A stretch of DNA of 64,000 nucleotides, taken from assembly GCA_025175895.1 (NCBI GenBank), contig CM046000.1:91806753-91870752 (forward strand), in the 5' to 3' direction. Each line of letters opens with the position of its first letter. Position 1 is the stretch's first letter. Source of the DNA: Wurfbainia villosa. Lineage: Eukaryota; Streptophyta; Magnoliopsida; Zingiberales; Zingiberaceae. The notes beneath the pieces are model-generated. The model ran no database searches, was not told the origin of the DNA, and was given only the letters and a program-made list of their open reading frames with translations. Below, one piece after another: positions 21,331 through 31,884 of the stretch. The position numbers were made by a program, and so were the translations under genes.

Positions 21331-22613
21331 TCACAGCATACTCACATAGTCTTTTACACTCAATTTCAGTTGTACAACCGATCCTTGCTCACTCGGACAA
21401 TTACAACTTACCTAACTCCACTCACAACCTCTCAACATAATATTACCGACCTCACAGCCAGTTAAATTCACCGGCACATCTGTGAACAACTAACACAACC
21501 CATTTCTCCATTCCCAGCTCCATCACAACAAATCACAGCCACAGTCACGAAAGGAATTTCACCCCCCCGGATCACTCAACCTTGATAAACACCCAAAATT
21601 TAGAAATTATAGATACGAGGTAGGGTAAATTGAACTTAACAGTCGTTGAAACCTCCACTTGTAACAAGGTCCCCAAAACCTAGGAGCCTCCATTCACCAA
21701 TCAAGCTACTGCCCAAAACCTAATCAACACCTCATTAAGCTCTCAACTCCTTGTCCATCCATTGAATCGAAATTGAATTCACAACACAAAAGAGGGGAAA
21801 CTGATTTTTCTTACCAACACTTGAAGCTTCACCGACAGTAAATCCTGCTATCCCCTTTTCACCGACAACCACTGCCCAAAACAAATCCAATTAACGAATG
21901 ACCACCACAACAGGTGTAAGTCTCATACAAGGTGAGGAATCACCCCTTACCTAGCACTCACAGTGATCGTCGGCGCATCCTCCAATTTCGATCGGGAAGA
22001 ACAGCTTCCGATCCGAAACATCGTCGACCCAAATTTCCTAGCCCTTGTTCTCTCACTGCTCCCTCTTGTTGTCGCCGTGTTCGTGGGCACTGATGAGGAC
22101 ATGGAGAAGTTGTCGTCGACCTGAACTCTACACCACGCTCTCGCCCACTGTAGGCATGTCCTTGAGCACCGACAAGGGTGGTCAGCGCCGCTGGCCGTGA
22201 GGAAGACGAACGAGAGGAGGGAGTCGATGAGAAGCGTTCGAAGATGAAGATCGCGAGACGCAGAGACGCTGTGAGGGAGAGGAGTTGCTTGTGTGCGTGC
22301 AGTGAGAAAGTGGAGGTGTTGCGATGAGAAAAAAATCGGGGAGAAATTGCTCGGGAATTAAGAGTGTCGGCGAGAAAATGCAGTAACAAAATCAGAAACG
22401 ATTTGGCCATAAAGGAAAATGGGTTAGGTTTGGCAGATAAACGGGTCGGGTTTCAGACCCGTTAAGCCTTTTTAACTCCTTCTAAGCAAAGAGGGTCTTA
22501 GAAATCTCCATTCGAGTCCAGAAAAATTCCTAAAAATTCCTGGAAAATTTCTTAGGGTATTCTTTTAATTACTCAATATTTATTTATTTATTTATTTTCT
22601 GTGGTATTTTACA

Positions 22614-23230
22614 TTCCATCTTTAGTTTGTTTAATTTGTAGACCTAAGAATAAACTCAACTCACCTACTAAATTCATTTCAAATTCACTTTCCATAAGTG
22701 AAATGAATTCGTTCAGTAGGATCGAGTCGGTGGTTCCGAAGATGATATCATCTACGTAGATTTGGGCTATGAATATGTCTTTACCTACGGCTTTTACGAA
22801 GAGGGTTGGATCGACTAGGCCTTGATTAAATCCTTTGGACTTAAGATAAATCGAAAGCCTCTCGTACCAAGCTCGAGGAGCTTGTTTGAGTCCATAGAGA
22901 GCTTTCTTTAATCTAAGGACATGGTCGGGTTTATCTAGACTTTCGAAACTGGGAGGTTGACTAACATAAACCTCTTCCTTAATATATCCATTCAAGAATG
23001 CTAACTTTACATCCATTTGAAACAACTTAAATCCTCGATGTGCAACATATGCTAATAACATTCGTATGGACTCTAATCTAGCTACTGGGGCATAGGTCTC
23101 GTCATAATCTAAACCTTCGACTTGACTAAACCCTTTAGCGACTAATCTAGCTTTATTTCTAACTACTTCACCTTTATCATCAAATTTATTTCGAAACACC
23201 CACCTTGTTCCAACGATTGTTTTATCTTTA
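22614..23230 (-). pseudogene. Copia-B reverse transcriptase, N-terminal and central part
   Basis: A 196-codon open stretch (23199-22609) covers copia RT: KARLVAKGFSQVEGLDYDETYAPVAR opens it, followed by MDVKLAFLNGYIKEEVYVSQP, LKKALYGLKQAPRAWYERL and the catalytic IYVDDIIFGTT box near residue 151. It ends at the Gypsy-C insertion, within GLQIKQTKDG. The protein continues at 8402 with IYLYQRKYTREL once the inserted DNA and one TTCCA are removed. All visible catalytic residues are intact in this part. Confidence 0.93.
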
Positions 23231-23373
23231 GATGGTGGTACTAATTTTCATACTTCGTTCCTAGTGAATTGAGCTAGCTCTTCTTGCATTGCAATAATCC
23301 AATCGGGATCAAGAAGAGCTTGGTCAATGGTCTTGGGTTCGATTTTGGAAATCAAGGAGATTTGACTAAGGTT

Positions 23374-24423
23374 TCAGTATGAAGCTCTAGTTCGAACTCC
23401 TAGGCTTGGATCACCTATTACTTGATCGATAGGATGATTTGTTTGAGTCCTAATTTGACTTGGGTTAGAGTCACCTATCGCTTGGTCGATAGGATGACTT
23501 GGTTGATTTAGGTTAGGATTAATACTAGACTCGATCTCAAGATCGGAGTTGAGTCTGGTATGAATCGGCTCGCTAATTGGGGTTGCTAGGGGTTTTGTAG
23601 GTTCGTGTCCTTCATCAAACACTACATTAATAGTCTCTTCGACTCTAAGGGTGTCATGGTTATATACCCTATAGGCTCTACTCATAGTCGAGTATCCTAG
23701 AAAGATTCTGGTCGAGGTTTTGGATGTGAATTTCCCTAGGTGATCCTTAGTGTTTAGGATATGTACCTTACATCCAAATATCCTAAAGTACTTGATGTTA
23801 GGTATTTTATCGTAATAAATCTCGTATGAGGTCTTATGGTGCCTCTTTACCATAAGGATCCTATTTTGGACATAGCAAGCTGTACTAACGGCGTCTACCC
23901 AAAACCTATCGGGTAGGTTATACTAGTTTAATATTGTCCTAGCGGCTTCTTGTAGGGTTCTATTTTTGCCTTCTACTAGGCCATTCTATTGTGGGGTTCT
24001 AGGGCAAGAGAACTCATGGTGCTATCCATTAAGGTTACAGAATTTTGTAAACCTGTGGTTCTCAAATTCACCACCATGATCATTCCAAAGTCTTTTTATT
24101 TTAAGGTTTTATTGATTTTCTATTAGTTTAAATAGGTTGATTAATTGATCTAGGGTATCACTTTTGTGTTTGATGAACCTAACCCAAGTAAATCTAGAAT
24201 AGTTGTCAATTATGACTAAGTAGAATTGACTCCCATTAAGTGACTTAGCTCTGTGTGAATCAAATAGATCCATGTGTAGGAGCTCAAGAACACTGTTTGT
24301 TCGTTCTTGATTAGTTAGTTGATGTTGTGTCCTAGATTGTTTACCTTGTTGACAAGCATTACATATTTTATTATCCAAGTTGTTAAGGTTAGGCAAACCT
24401 CTGACTAAGTCACTCTGACTCAT
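23374..24423 (-). pseudogene. Copia-B integrase and linker
   Basis: The integrase zinc-binding end and core start are open at 24423-24109 (CNACQQGKQSRTQH, then ELLHMDLFDSHRAKSLNGSQFYLVIIDNYSRFTW). The rest of the core is interrupted between 24108 and 23854, where stops lie within the conserved PQQNGVAE-type region. The C-terminal region (23853-23374) has YFRIFGCKVHILNTKDHLGKF and FLGYSTMSRAYRVYN. After it comes a linker with a duplicated HPIDQxIGD segment before RT. No intact integrase remains. Confidence 0.87.
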
Positions 24424-24456
24424 CTTGTGGATGAGTCTTGGGTGCGAGTGACCGAG

Positions 24457-25000
24457 TCATCGGTGCCACAACCAAGATTCCTCTTGCCGTGTCATAAGAC
24501 ACTTGGTTGAGGAGTTAGTCAAATTAATAGTATAAATATTGTTATTTCTGGTTCCTTTAAGAATTGTTTTAGAGGTTTCATTTGTATTAATTACGCATTC
24601 ATTTTCTAGAAATATGACCTTATAGTTATTATCACACAATTGACTTACACTAAGTAAATTATATTGGAAATTTTCTACCAATAAGACATTTTGAATAATA
24701 AAGTTTGAGTTGAGCTCAATATCACCTGACCTGATGATTTTGAGCTTGCTGTTGTTTCCGAAGGCTACCGATCCTTATCGTTTGAATCGAAGCTTCAAAA
24801 ACTTGAGTTGATCCTTGGTCATGTGTCGGGAGCAACCACTGTTCAACATCCATTGATCCTACACGCAAGGTAGTTGGATCGGATATTGGAATTATTAAAG
24901 GTTGGTTGTAAATTATTAAACCTAAATCATCTCACCCATGTCTACATGATCAAGCATGTTAACCTTATATGTTCTTGTGAGATGACTTCCAATTTTACTT
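24457..25000 (-). pseudogene. Copia-B protease and GAG-pre-integrase domain
   Basis: The protease site reads LNSGCSRHMTKDQL near 24841. SIRE-type proteases have Asp where this copy has Asn (codon at 24841-24843, a G-to-A change), so the catalytic residue is lost. A stop follows about 20 codons later. The open part 24681-24457 (VENFQYNLLSVSQLCDNNYKV, ending WLWHR) is the pre-integrase domain that continues into 24423. Upstream of 24900 I see no clear domain. Confidence 0.82.
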
Positions 25001-25558
25001 GATTTAAATTTAATGATTTGAACACTTATCAACCTTGCGTTAGATACAGACTTAACCTTAAGCTCATCAAGTCACCTTTTCAAGATCATGACTTCCAGGT
25101 CGTGGCGAGGCATAGAGGCCTTCTTTGATCGGAAAAATGACCACTTCCTTAGACAAAGCCATTTTCAAAAAAATAGAGACTTGACTCGCCTAAGACCACT
25201 TCCTGGTCTAACTAGTTTAGGATACGGCGAGGTAGCTTCATCTAGTTCCACTCGATCAAGTGCACCAAACTAGATACGCCTTATCTAGCCCGAATACACG
25301 AGACTCCACTTTCCTAGTGTACTATCATCTCGCCGTGTCTTGGTACTATGTTACCAAGTATTGATGAGCTATAGTCCTATATAACCATTCTAAAAATAAA
25401 ATAAATAAATAAATAAAGGACCTAAGCATGCAATTTCTAAGTTAAAGCACAAACAAGTTTTGTACTAGCTCCCCCTGGACCGTTGAATCGGTTCGGTCTC
25501 TCCACATAGTGGATTTGGTCTTTGGGAACCCAGTACTGGTTATATCCTAGGTTTGAAA
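25001..25558 (-). other. Copia-B segment between gag and protease, no clear domain
   Basis: Nothing recognisable is coded here. Stops occur in every frame. Repeated CGAGGTAG and ACTAGTTTAG-like motifs occur around 25190-25340, and an (AAAT)n-like tract at 25395-25415. It probably represents decayed gag-protease linker. Confidence 0.5.
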
Positions 25559-27105
25559 TCAAAGCGGTCTTAGGGACCCATGCTTGGACATGTTTTTATG
25601 TCGACTTACAATCGATATATACGACTTGTTGGTCATATTTGAGCTAAACCCTAGTCCGGCCTTGTTGTACACGACCCTTTGTGATCCAAGTAGGAGGTCA
25701 AGTCCCTTGGATCCCAAAGTAAACCTTTTCAACATGTTCCTAAGATCTTCGACTTGACTTTTCAAGAGTGAGTTCTCAACTTCGAGCTTTTCAACCCAAG
25801 TTGAGTCCTCCTCTCGAACTTGACTAGTCGAAGAGGTTAGGGAGACCTCGTGCTTGAGGAGTTTAACCCCCTCAACCAGGGTCTCGACTTTGGACTCGGA
25901 CTTAGCTAACTTCCTAGTTAAGAATTTAATCGCATTGTAAAGAGTACTAATAAGAGCCGGATGCGGATTAGTACTCTTGAATAGAGCTAAATCAACTTAC
26001 CTTAAGTGTATCTCTTGAACCGGATGCGGATCCATGACTTGTCTTGAATAGAGCTTCATAGTCCGATTCGTCTTCGGGTTCAGACTTGTGCTCCGGTTCA
26101 GACTCCGTCTCCGATTCAACTGGTTTAGCCATGAAGACGTGATCATTGTCTTCTTCCTCTGACACTTCTTCCCACGTAGGTTTGAGTGCCTTCTTGGGTG
26201 CTTTACTCTTGAGCTTCAGACATTAGGACTTGATATGTTTAAACCTATTGCATTCGTAACATTAGAACTTTTAGGCTTACCTTCCTTGGGTCGAGTGACG
26301 GTTCGCTTTCGACCCTTGACCATCCTCTGAACTAGGTTGACTAGTTCGGTCTCCAATTTTGGGTCGTCCTCCGAATCAGACTCATCTTCTTCCTCCTTCG
26401 GGGGGGGGGGGGGGGTGACTTGCTCACGGTTTTCTTCTTCGATCCTGCAAAAAGTGCTATACCTTTCTTGGGTTCTGAGTTAGACTGTTCATGGAGATCG
26501 AAATCTGAAAACAATTCATCTAATCTAAGTTTTGAAAGATCCTTAGAGATCTTGTAGGCATCGACCATGGATGCCAACAAGGTGGTCCTAGGAAATGAGT
26601 TTAGTATATACCTGATAAGGTCACAGTTTTTGACCTTTTGTCCGATTGCGTGTAGGTTGTTGACGATATCTTGAACCCGAGTGTGCAATTGTGTCGCCGT
26701 CTCATGTTTCTGCATTTTTAGATTATACAACCTATTGAAAAGGAGATCACGCTTACATACCTTGGCTTCATCGATCCCTTCGTGTAGCTCCACTAGCTTT
26801 GTCCAGAGATCCTTTGCGCTGATGAAAGGGCCGACACGATTAAGCTCCTCCTTGGACAAGCCGCATTAAAAAATTTGAGTCACCTTGGCATCGGCTTCGG
26901 CTTGTCTTTTTGTATCATTGGTCCATTGGTCATAATCCAAAGATTCACCCACTTCGTTAGTCGGAAGTGTGAATCCCGTTTGGATTATGATCCACATCTC
27001 GATTTGGGTCTTAAAGAAGCACTCCATCCGACCCTTCCAATAACGGAAGTCATCTCCGTTGTAAAACAGAGGTCAGACGGTGCTAAAACCCTCGAGATGG
27101 GCCAT
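25559..27105 (-). pseudogene. Copia-B gag
   Basis: Gag starts with ATG at 27105 (MAHLEGF). After an in-frame stop it gives the PLFYNGDDFRYWKGRMECFF block typical of copia gag, and a second stop lies near 26870. The open stretch 26859-26341 covers the UBN2-type domain (AKDLWTKLVELHEG, then NRLYNLKMQKHETATQLHTRVQDIVNNL). The CCHC knuckle near 26250 reads CYECNRFKH with a stop before its last cysteine. A coiled-coil-like tail runs at 25765-25559 (KSQVEDLRNMLKRF). A run of 16 G at 26400-26415 gives an artificial polyproline. Confidence 0.85.
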
Positions 27106-27315
27106 TGACACAAAAAGAGCAAGAAAATGAAGAGAGAAAAAAAACCTAGCAATGACACAAACGAGCGAAATGTACTAAGACTCGCATCTTGGATTAGTAG
27201 TGCGGGAGAAAAACTCAACGAATGAAAGTGCTTAAAAAAAATGAAATAAATAGAAATAAAAAAAAAATCTGTAGAAAAGCTATATTGGTGGTTTCACCAA
27301 ATCTTAGCACCCCCA

Positions 27316-27327
27316 GCTTTGATACTA
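27316..27327 (-). other. Copia-B primer-binding site (decayed)
   Basis: Minus-strand TAGTATCAAAGC, two changes from the initiator-Met-tRNA complement, two bases from the LTR edge at 27330. Confidence 0.75.
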
Positions 27328-27329
27328 AT

Positions 27330-28455
27330 TGTTGGATTGAGCGGATCGCTAGAGGGGGGGGGTGAATAGCAATAAAAACTTTCGTTCGTTTCGATACTTG
27401 AGATACGCAGCGGAAAGAATAGAACAATATAAAAATAAAGAAGACAAGAGAGTTTTTTACTTGGTTCGTAGCCTACAACTACTACTCCAAGGCCCTAGTG
27501 GTCCTTGACCATGCACGGAGGGCAAATCACTAATGAACTCCTCCTCGTTGGAGGTAGGAGTTAATCGAATACAAAAACCACGAAAAGGATCAAGATAGAG
27601 GGACACTCCCCCTCTTCTCGTTACGATAAAAAGCACGATAAAGAACTTAAGTATAGATTGAAACTATAAAAACACTTTTATCGACGACTCGTAGATGAAG
27701 AAGATTGAGCTCTAGTCATCGTGTCTGTAATGCTTCGTCGTAGGGATGTCGGAGAGTCGTAGCGTATTGGAAGCACTTGGAGGCTTTTAGAATTGATTAA
27801 AAACCCTTAGAGAAGCCCTCCTTTTATAGCTTTTGAGCCCCTCATCGAATGGGTCTTCAGCCAATCAAAATTAGACACCAAGATCCTTGGAATGAGGTGA
27901 TAAGGCTTGACTCCTCGAAGCTGATCCTTGACCATCAGTCGACTGATGGCCATCATCAGTCGACTGATGGCAATGTCAGTCGAGTCACAACACTCAACAG
28001 TCGACTGATTCAACGCAGTCGAGTGGCTTTTGTGGGCAGTCGACTGATGCTTGCTGAAATCACCAATTAACTTAATAAAAACATAATTTCGACGATCGTC
28101 AACCATCCGATCTCGACCAAGACCATCCATGAGATGTCTTTGGTCGGATGTACGCTTAAGACCATCCCCGTAAGGAGGATACGACATCACTTAGCTCACA
28201 CACACGAGCTTACCTCGATACTTATTTTGTAGCCCTCACTTCTGGCCTTCTACTCGATTCCTTCGACTCCCTCCGAAGTTACTCGAGTATCGCCCGACCA
28301 CCACGGCTTCCTCCGGGTGTCGCCAGCCTTCAACTCCAGCTTTAGCACTTTTCTGCACACTCAATTCAGCTCGTGAGATAACAATATGAGCTTAACTTTG
28401 TATCGTTTGTTATAATCAAAACTCAGGTTCGACATAGGTGCCCACTGCACCAACA
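27330..28455 (-). mobile_element. Copia-B 5' LTR
   Basis: 1126 bp bounded by TGTTGG and CCAACA. Its inner end (CTAGAGGGGGGGGTGAATAGC near 27350) resembles the inner ends of the Copia-E and Copia-I LTRs. A minus-strand TATA box lies at 27821-27828. Four perfect CAGTCGACTG palindromes (27936, 27957, 27998 and 28037) lie upstream of it, with decayed copies between them. Confidence 0.88.
27936..28046. repeat. CAGTCGACTG palindrome cluster, Copia-B 5' LTR
   Basis: Perfect 10-bp palindromes at 27936-27945, 27957-27966, 27998-28007 and 28037-28046, with CAGTCGAGT variants between. They sit 108-225 bp upstream of the TATA box on the transcribed strand. Confidence 0.85.
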
Positions 28456-28920
28456 AAAGCTTCGATGAAGCGCTGTGCGACTTGGGGTCATCAGTAAGTG
28501 TGATGCCCTACGTATACTATCTGAAGATGGGACTGAATGGGATCCAACCAGTAAGCCTTGGTATTCGTATGGGGGATGACTCAGTCAAGGAACCCATCGG
28601 CATGCTAGCAAATGTTCCTGTGGTCATTGAGAATTTCGTGATACAAACAGGTTTTATTATATTGGACACAAGACCAAATCCCCAGAATCCCATCATTTTG
28701 AGAAGACCCTTTCTAGCAACTGCGGGGAGCATTAATAGACGTAAAGGCGCACAAAATCTCCTTGGAGGTAGACAGGGAGATCATCGTTTTCAATCCGTCA
28801 GAGTGTAGAGCGCCCTTCCTAGATGGCTACACTTTCAGTAGGGTAGAGCCGAACCCACCGGATGTCAACTCCGAGACAGATGAATGGAGGTTCACAGAAC
28901 CTCCGGAGCTAAGTTAAGAC
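28456..28920 (+). pseudogene. Athila-type protease and end of the coding frame
   Basis: From the Copia-B border the frame reads SFDEALCDLGSSVSVMPYVYYLKMGL, the Athila protease region. The usual catalytic Asp is in the CDLGSS block. PVVIENFVIQTGFIILDTRP and PIILRRPFLATAGS follow. Near 28735 the frame shifts. In the new frame DREIIVFNPSE and a short acidic tail end at the stop TAA near 28916. No RT follows. The block GCGCTTCTTGGGAGGCAACC at 28958 marks the end of the coding part in Athila-type elements. Confidence 0.78.
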
Positions 28921-28929
28921 AATGGAGTA

Positions 28930-29400
28930 GGGTCGAGCTAAAAGACCTTAAACAAAGCGCTTCTTGGGAGGCAACCCAAGTTTAGTTTTTAGGTGTTTTT
29001 TTTCATTGTATTGCATTTATTTGTTTAATTTGAACTTTAGATTACATTCGTTTAGTATTTTTTTAACATGAATTAGGACTAGAAAGAACCTGCTAGGTAA
29101 AAGAAAAATCACTTTAAACCCACATGACTGAGTGAGTAAGGAGAATTCAGACCGTTGTTCATCGTGAGAAGGAAACGGGGGACACATGGCCTGGCCGTGT
29201 GTTTTCACATGGTCGTGCCCCGACCCTCAGTGGCGCACACAGCCTAGCCATGGTGCGTGAGGTTTAAGAGGCCAAGCCATGCATTTTCACCCCAAATGCG
29301 TTGTATGCTTTGATTTCTCTTGCCCTAGCCGTGTGAATTCTTCTTCCCCACCACTTAGAAACCTTTCCAACCTTCAAGGAAGCCCAGAAGAAGTAAGGAT
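28930..29400 (+). other. Athila internal noncoding region
   Basis: After the GGGAGGCAACCC block come T-rich sequence (28985-29075) and a stretch of CGTGTG- and GGCCGTGTG-type motifs (29160-29340). This stretch resembles part of the element's own LTR (35640-35740). No coding region is visible. Confidence 0.5.
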
Positions 29401-30460
29401 GAGGAGGACCAAGCAAATGACATCTCGATCTGGTGCTTCGGAGTGCAGAACAAGGAGAGGGACACTCCTTGTGTTTTGTAAGGAAAAACCTATCATCCCT
29501 TAGGCTCCTCGATCCCGATCGTACCACCATCACCATACACACCAACTGGAATTTAGACCTGATAGTGGAGTCCCCACCATATGAGGGACCATCCACATCG
29601 GCACCCATCTCTCCCCCTATACATTACTCTCCCTCCAGTCCATGCATGTATAGGAGCCCACCTAGTCCACATCGACATGAGCTTGCACCTGCACCACCAC
29701 CTTTTCCTACTTTTGAGCAGGATGCAGGTACATCTGCCTATGATTTTTTGGAGTTCCGATCGTGCCTCAACGACATATATTCTGAGTAGCAGATGCAGAG
29801 GTAGCGATGGGAGGAGCGGAGTGCTTACATGCAGGTAGAGTTTCAGGACTTTCGGAAGCACTTCTAGCGGGCTGAGGAGTTTTACGACGAGGCCCGCATC
29901 TACTTCCAGGAGGAGGCTGCCCGTCGTCAAGATGAGGCCACCTATCGCCAGGAGATGCGGCAGCACATGCATGCCCAGCAGGCACATGCATGCCCAGCAG
30001 GCACATCTACTTTTGAGCAGGATGCAGGTACATCTGCATATGATTTTTTGGAGTTCCGATCGTGCCTCAACGACATATATTCTGAGTAGCAGATGCAGAG
30101 GTAGCGATGGGAGGAGCGGAGTGCTTACATGCAGGTAGAGTTTCAGGACTTTCGGAAGCACTTCTAGCGGGCTGAGGAGTTTTACGACGAGGCCCGCATC
30201 TACTTCCAGGAGGAGGCTGCCCGTCGTCAAGATGAGGCCACCTATCGCCAGGAGATGCGGCAGCACATGCATGCCCAGCAGGCACATGCATGCCCAGCAG
30301 GCACAGTGGGCTCGGGAGGAGGAGCATAGAGTGTCCGCTGTATCCACTAGCTCTCAGATCGACCACATGTACATGTGGCATCAGCAGCTTAGCACCAGGT
30401 TTACCCAGGAGCCTGACATGCCGAGACTGTCGAACTTCCCACCTCGGCCACCATATTAGA
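29400..30460 (+). pseudogene. Athila 3' ORF region with internal 300-bp duplication
   Basis: Downstream of protease lies a decayed ORF. A proline- and serine-rich part (29560-29710) is followed by an acidic, glutamine-rich part (EEFYDEARIYFQEEAARRQDEATYRQE). It closes with STRFTQEPDMPRLSNFPPRP near 30440. TAG codons interrupt the frame at the same offset in both duplicated units (near 29787/30087 and 29865/30165). Its position after the pol end corresponds to the extra ORF some Athila elements carry there, but I cannot assign a function. Minus-strand ORFs here are shadows. Confidence 0.5.
29707..30306 (+). repeat. 300-bp direct tandem duplication
   Basis: 29707-30006 is repeated at 30007-30306 with about one difference (CTGCCTAT versus CTGCATAT). 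The unit starts CTACTTTTGAGCAGGATGCA. Each unit ends with an 18-bp duplication of GCATGCCCAGCAGGCACAT type. Near-identity implies a recent event. Confidence 0.95.
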
Positions 30461-31034
30461 GGTACAGTCTCATATAAGTTTGTGGGGACCCCAAGTTTTG
30501 ATTTATTTTATTTCTAGCAGTAGATTTTTCTGTCATTTGCATTTTTTATTAGTTAGCATTCATTTGTTCATACATAGAGTTTTGAGTTTCGTCAGTACTT
30601 AATTTTTGCTATCTTTAAGCTACCTCAATAGTATTTTTAGAGTTTTTCTTTCATGAGTTATTTCCATGGGTAGCTTAACTTCATTTACCTCATGGTATTT
30701 TATTTTATTTGGTCTAATGAATGTTTTAGTCTTACACTGGTTAGCTTTTATATTTACTGTAACGCCCAGCAATTTTACAGAAATTTTTGGCTTGATGATC
30801 ATGGGCTTTATGTGGGCCTTTTCAAAAATAAAAGGAAATAAGCCAAAAAGGGGTGCAAGGCCTAGGAATTGAACCCCAAACCTCTAGAGATAGCCAAGCC
30901 TTATAGATGCACCCACTAACCAGAAGACCAATAGGATTATATGATTAAGGAAGAGGGGGAAACTATAGATAAGTGGGACTAAGAGTAAATGAAGAGGCAT
31001 AGAAAAGAAAAGAGGAACTTCTCTTCCTCCCCTT

Positions 31035-31042
31035 TATAAAGA
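31035..31042 (+). promoter_or_regulatory. LTR-K TATA box
   Basis: TATAAAGA about 280 bp from the LTR start, followed by a CT-rich leader. Confidence 0.45.
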
Positions 31043-31510
31043 AGAGGGAAAGATCTAATTGACCACTTCCTCTCTTCTTCTCCTTCTCACCGAAACCTAG
31101 AGCCCCTCCCTCTCCATTTCCCTCTTTTGGCCGAATCTCATCCAAGCAAGAGAAGGCTAGGGTTGGTTCTTCCTTAGGTTTTCCTTCCACCAAAAAGCAA
31201 CGCGAAGGATGTAAGTATTCCTCACCTGCACACGAGTAGTTTCGATTGAATGTTTGAACAACCTATATGTTAGATCCGGCCAAGCATGTTTTGGTTTATC
31301 AATGAAGTGGTAATCTGTGTTTGTAATCTATGTTAGGAAGTATATGATGATGCTAAGATGGGAAATGAGGTTTGGTTAAAAAGCTAGCCCTAATGGCTAC
31401 CAAGACCTATTCGGCCAAGCTAGGATTGGGGTTTTACATGAAGTTACATGCTATGTTTTATTCACTATATGATGTAGTTAAGATTTAAAAATGGATTAGG
31501 ACCAAAAGCT

Positions 31511-31882
31511 AACCCTAGTTGAGCCCTTATGTGTTTCGGCCACCCTAGGGAATTAGGGTTAGGGTTGCATGAAAATGTCCCTAATGATGCTATGCTAGGT
31601 TATAAGGCTCATGAATGAATGTTGGGTAACAAGAACCCTAGTTGAGCCCCTTATGTGTTTCGGCCACCCTAGGGAATTAGGGTTAGGGTTGCATGAAAAT
31701 GTCCCTAATGATGCTATGCTAGGTTATAAGGCTCATGAATGAATGTTGGGTAACAAGAACCCTAGTTGAGCCCCTTATGTGTTTCGGCCACCCTAGGGAA
31801 TTAGGGTTAGGGTTGCATGAAAATGTCCCTAATAATGCTATGCTAGGTTATAATGCTCATGAATGAATGTTGGGTGACAAGA
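31511..31882 (+). repeat. 123-124 bp tandem array in LTR-K (3 units)
   Basis: Units begin AACCCTAGTTGAGCC at 31511, 31634 and 31758. Each contains AATTAGGGTTAGGGTTGC, a short telomere-like string, but there is no longer telomere array. Confidence 0.9.
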
Positions 31883-31884
31883 AC

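Larger units (their letters stand above)
8403..22613 (-). mobile_element. Gypsy-C: Tekay/Del-like Ty3/gypsy retrotransposon with TTCCA target duplication
   Basis: This 14.2 kb element starts TGTCACGCC and ends ATTTTACA. It is flanked by TTCCA at 8398-8402 and 22614-22618. The 3' LTR is 8403-12040 (3.6 kb). The internal region is 12041-17178, and the 5' LTR is 17179-22613 including the LTR-D insertion. The gag-protease-RT-RNase H-integrase order on the minus strand and a chromodomain-like tail at 12140-12330 support a chromovirus of Tekay type. Both LTRs show many substitutions and indels relative to each other, and every domain is broken, so the insertion is old. Confidence 0.93.
17179..22613 (-). 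mobile_element. Gypsy-C 5' LTR, interrupted by LTR-D
   Basis: It aligns with 8403-12040 from TGTCACC to ATTTTACA. Differences are a ~400 bp deletion after about 18172, an expanded (TA)n tract (18077-18148), and the 2.1 kb insertion LTR-D (19188-21330) flanked by TCACA. Without the insertion it is about 3.3 kb. Confidence 0.88.
5903..28455 (-). mobile_element. Copia-B: SIRE-like Ty1/copia retrotransposon, split by Gypsy-C
   Basis: The order on the minus strand is 5' LTR (27330-28455), PBS, gag, protease, integrase, RT, RNase H, purine tracts and a truncated 3' LTR (5903-6639). The protease signature SGCSRHMT and the RT YVDDIIFG box point to the SIRE lineage. Gypsy-C (8403-22613) interrupts it within RT. 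Removing Gypsy-C and one copy of TTCCA rejoins the frame exactly. The last ~370 bp of the 3' LTR are missing, together with adjoining Athila sequence. The element sits in Athila between gag and protease. Confidence 0.88.

Noticed and set aside
21958..22410. 150-codon Ser/Arg-rich minus ORF, with related ORFs at 11370-11711
   Set aside because: Both are in the LTRs of Gypsy-C at equivalent positions. The reading frame is not conserved between the copies and no domain is recognised.
29553..30381. 264-codon minus-strand ORF rich in Leu and Cys
   Set aside because: It is the antisense shadow of the duplicated Athila 3' ORF region. Its length comes from the 300-bp duplication.
31511..31882. Interstitial telomere sequence (TTAGGGTTAGGG)
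   Set aside because: Each 124-bp unit has fewer than three telomere-like repeats; it is part of the LTR-K array.
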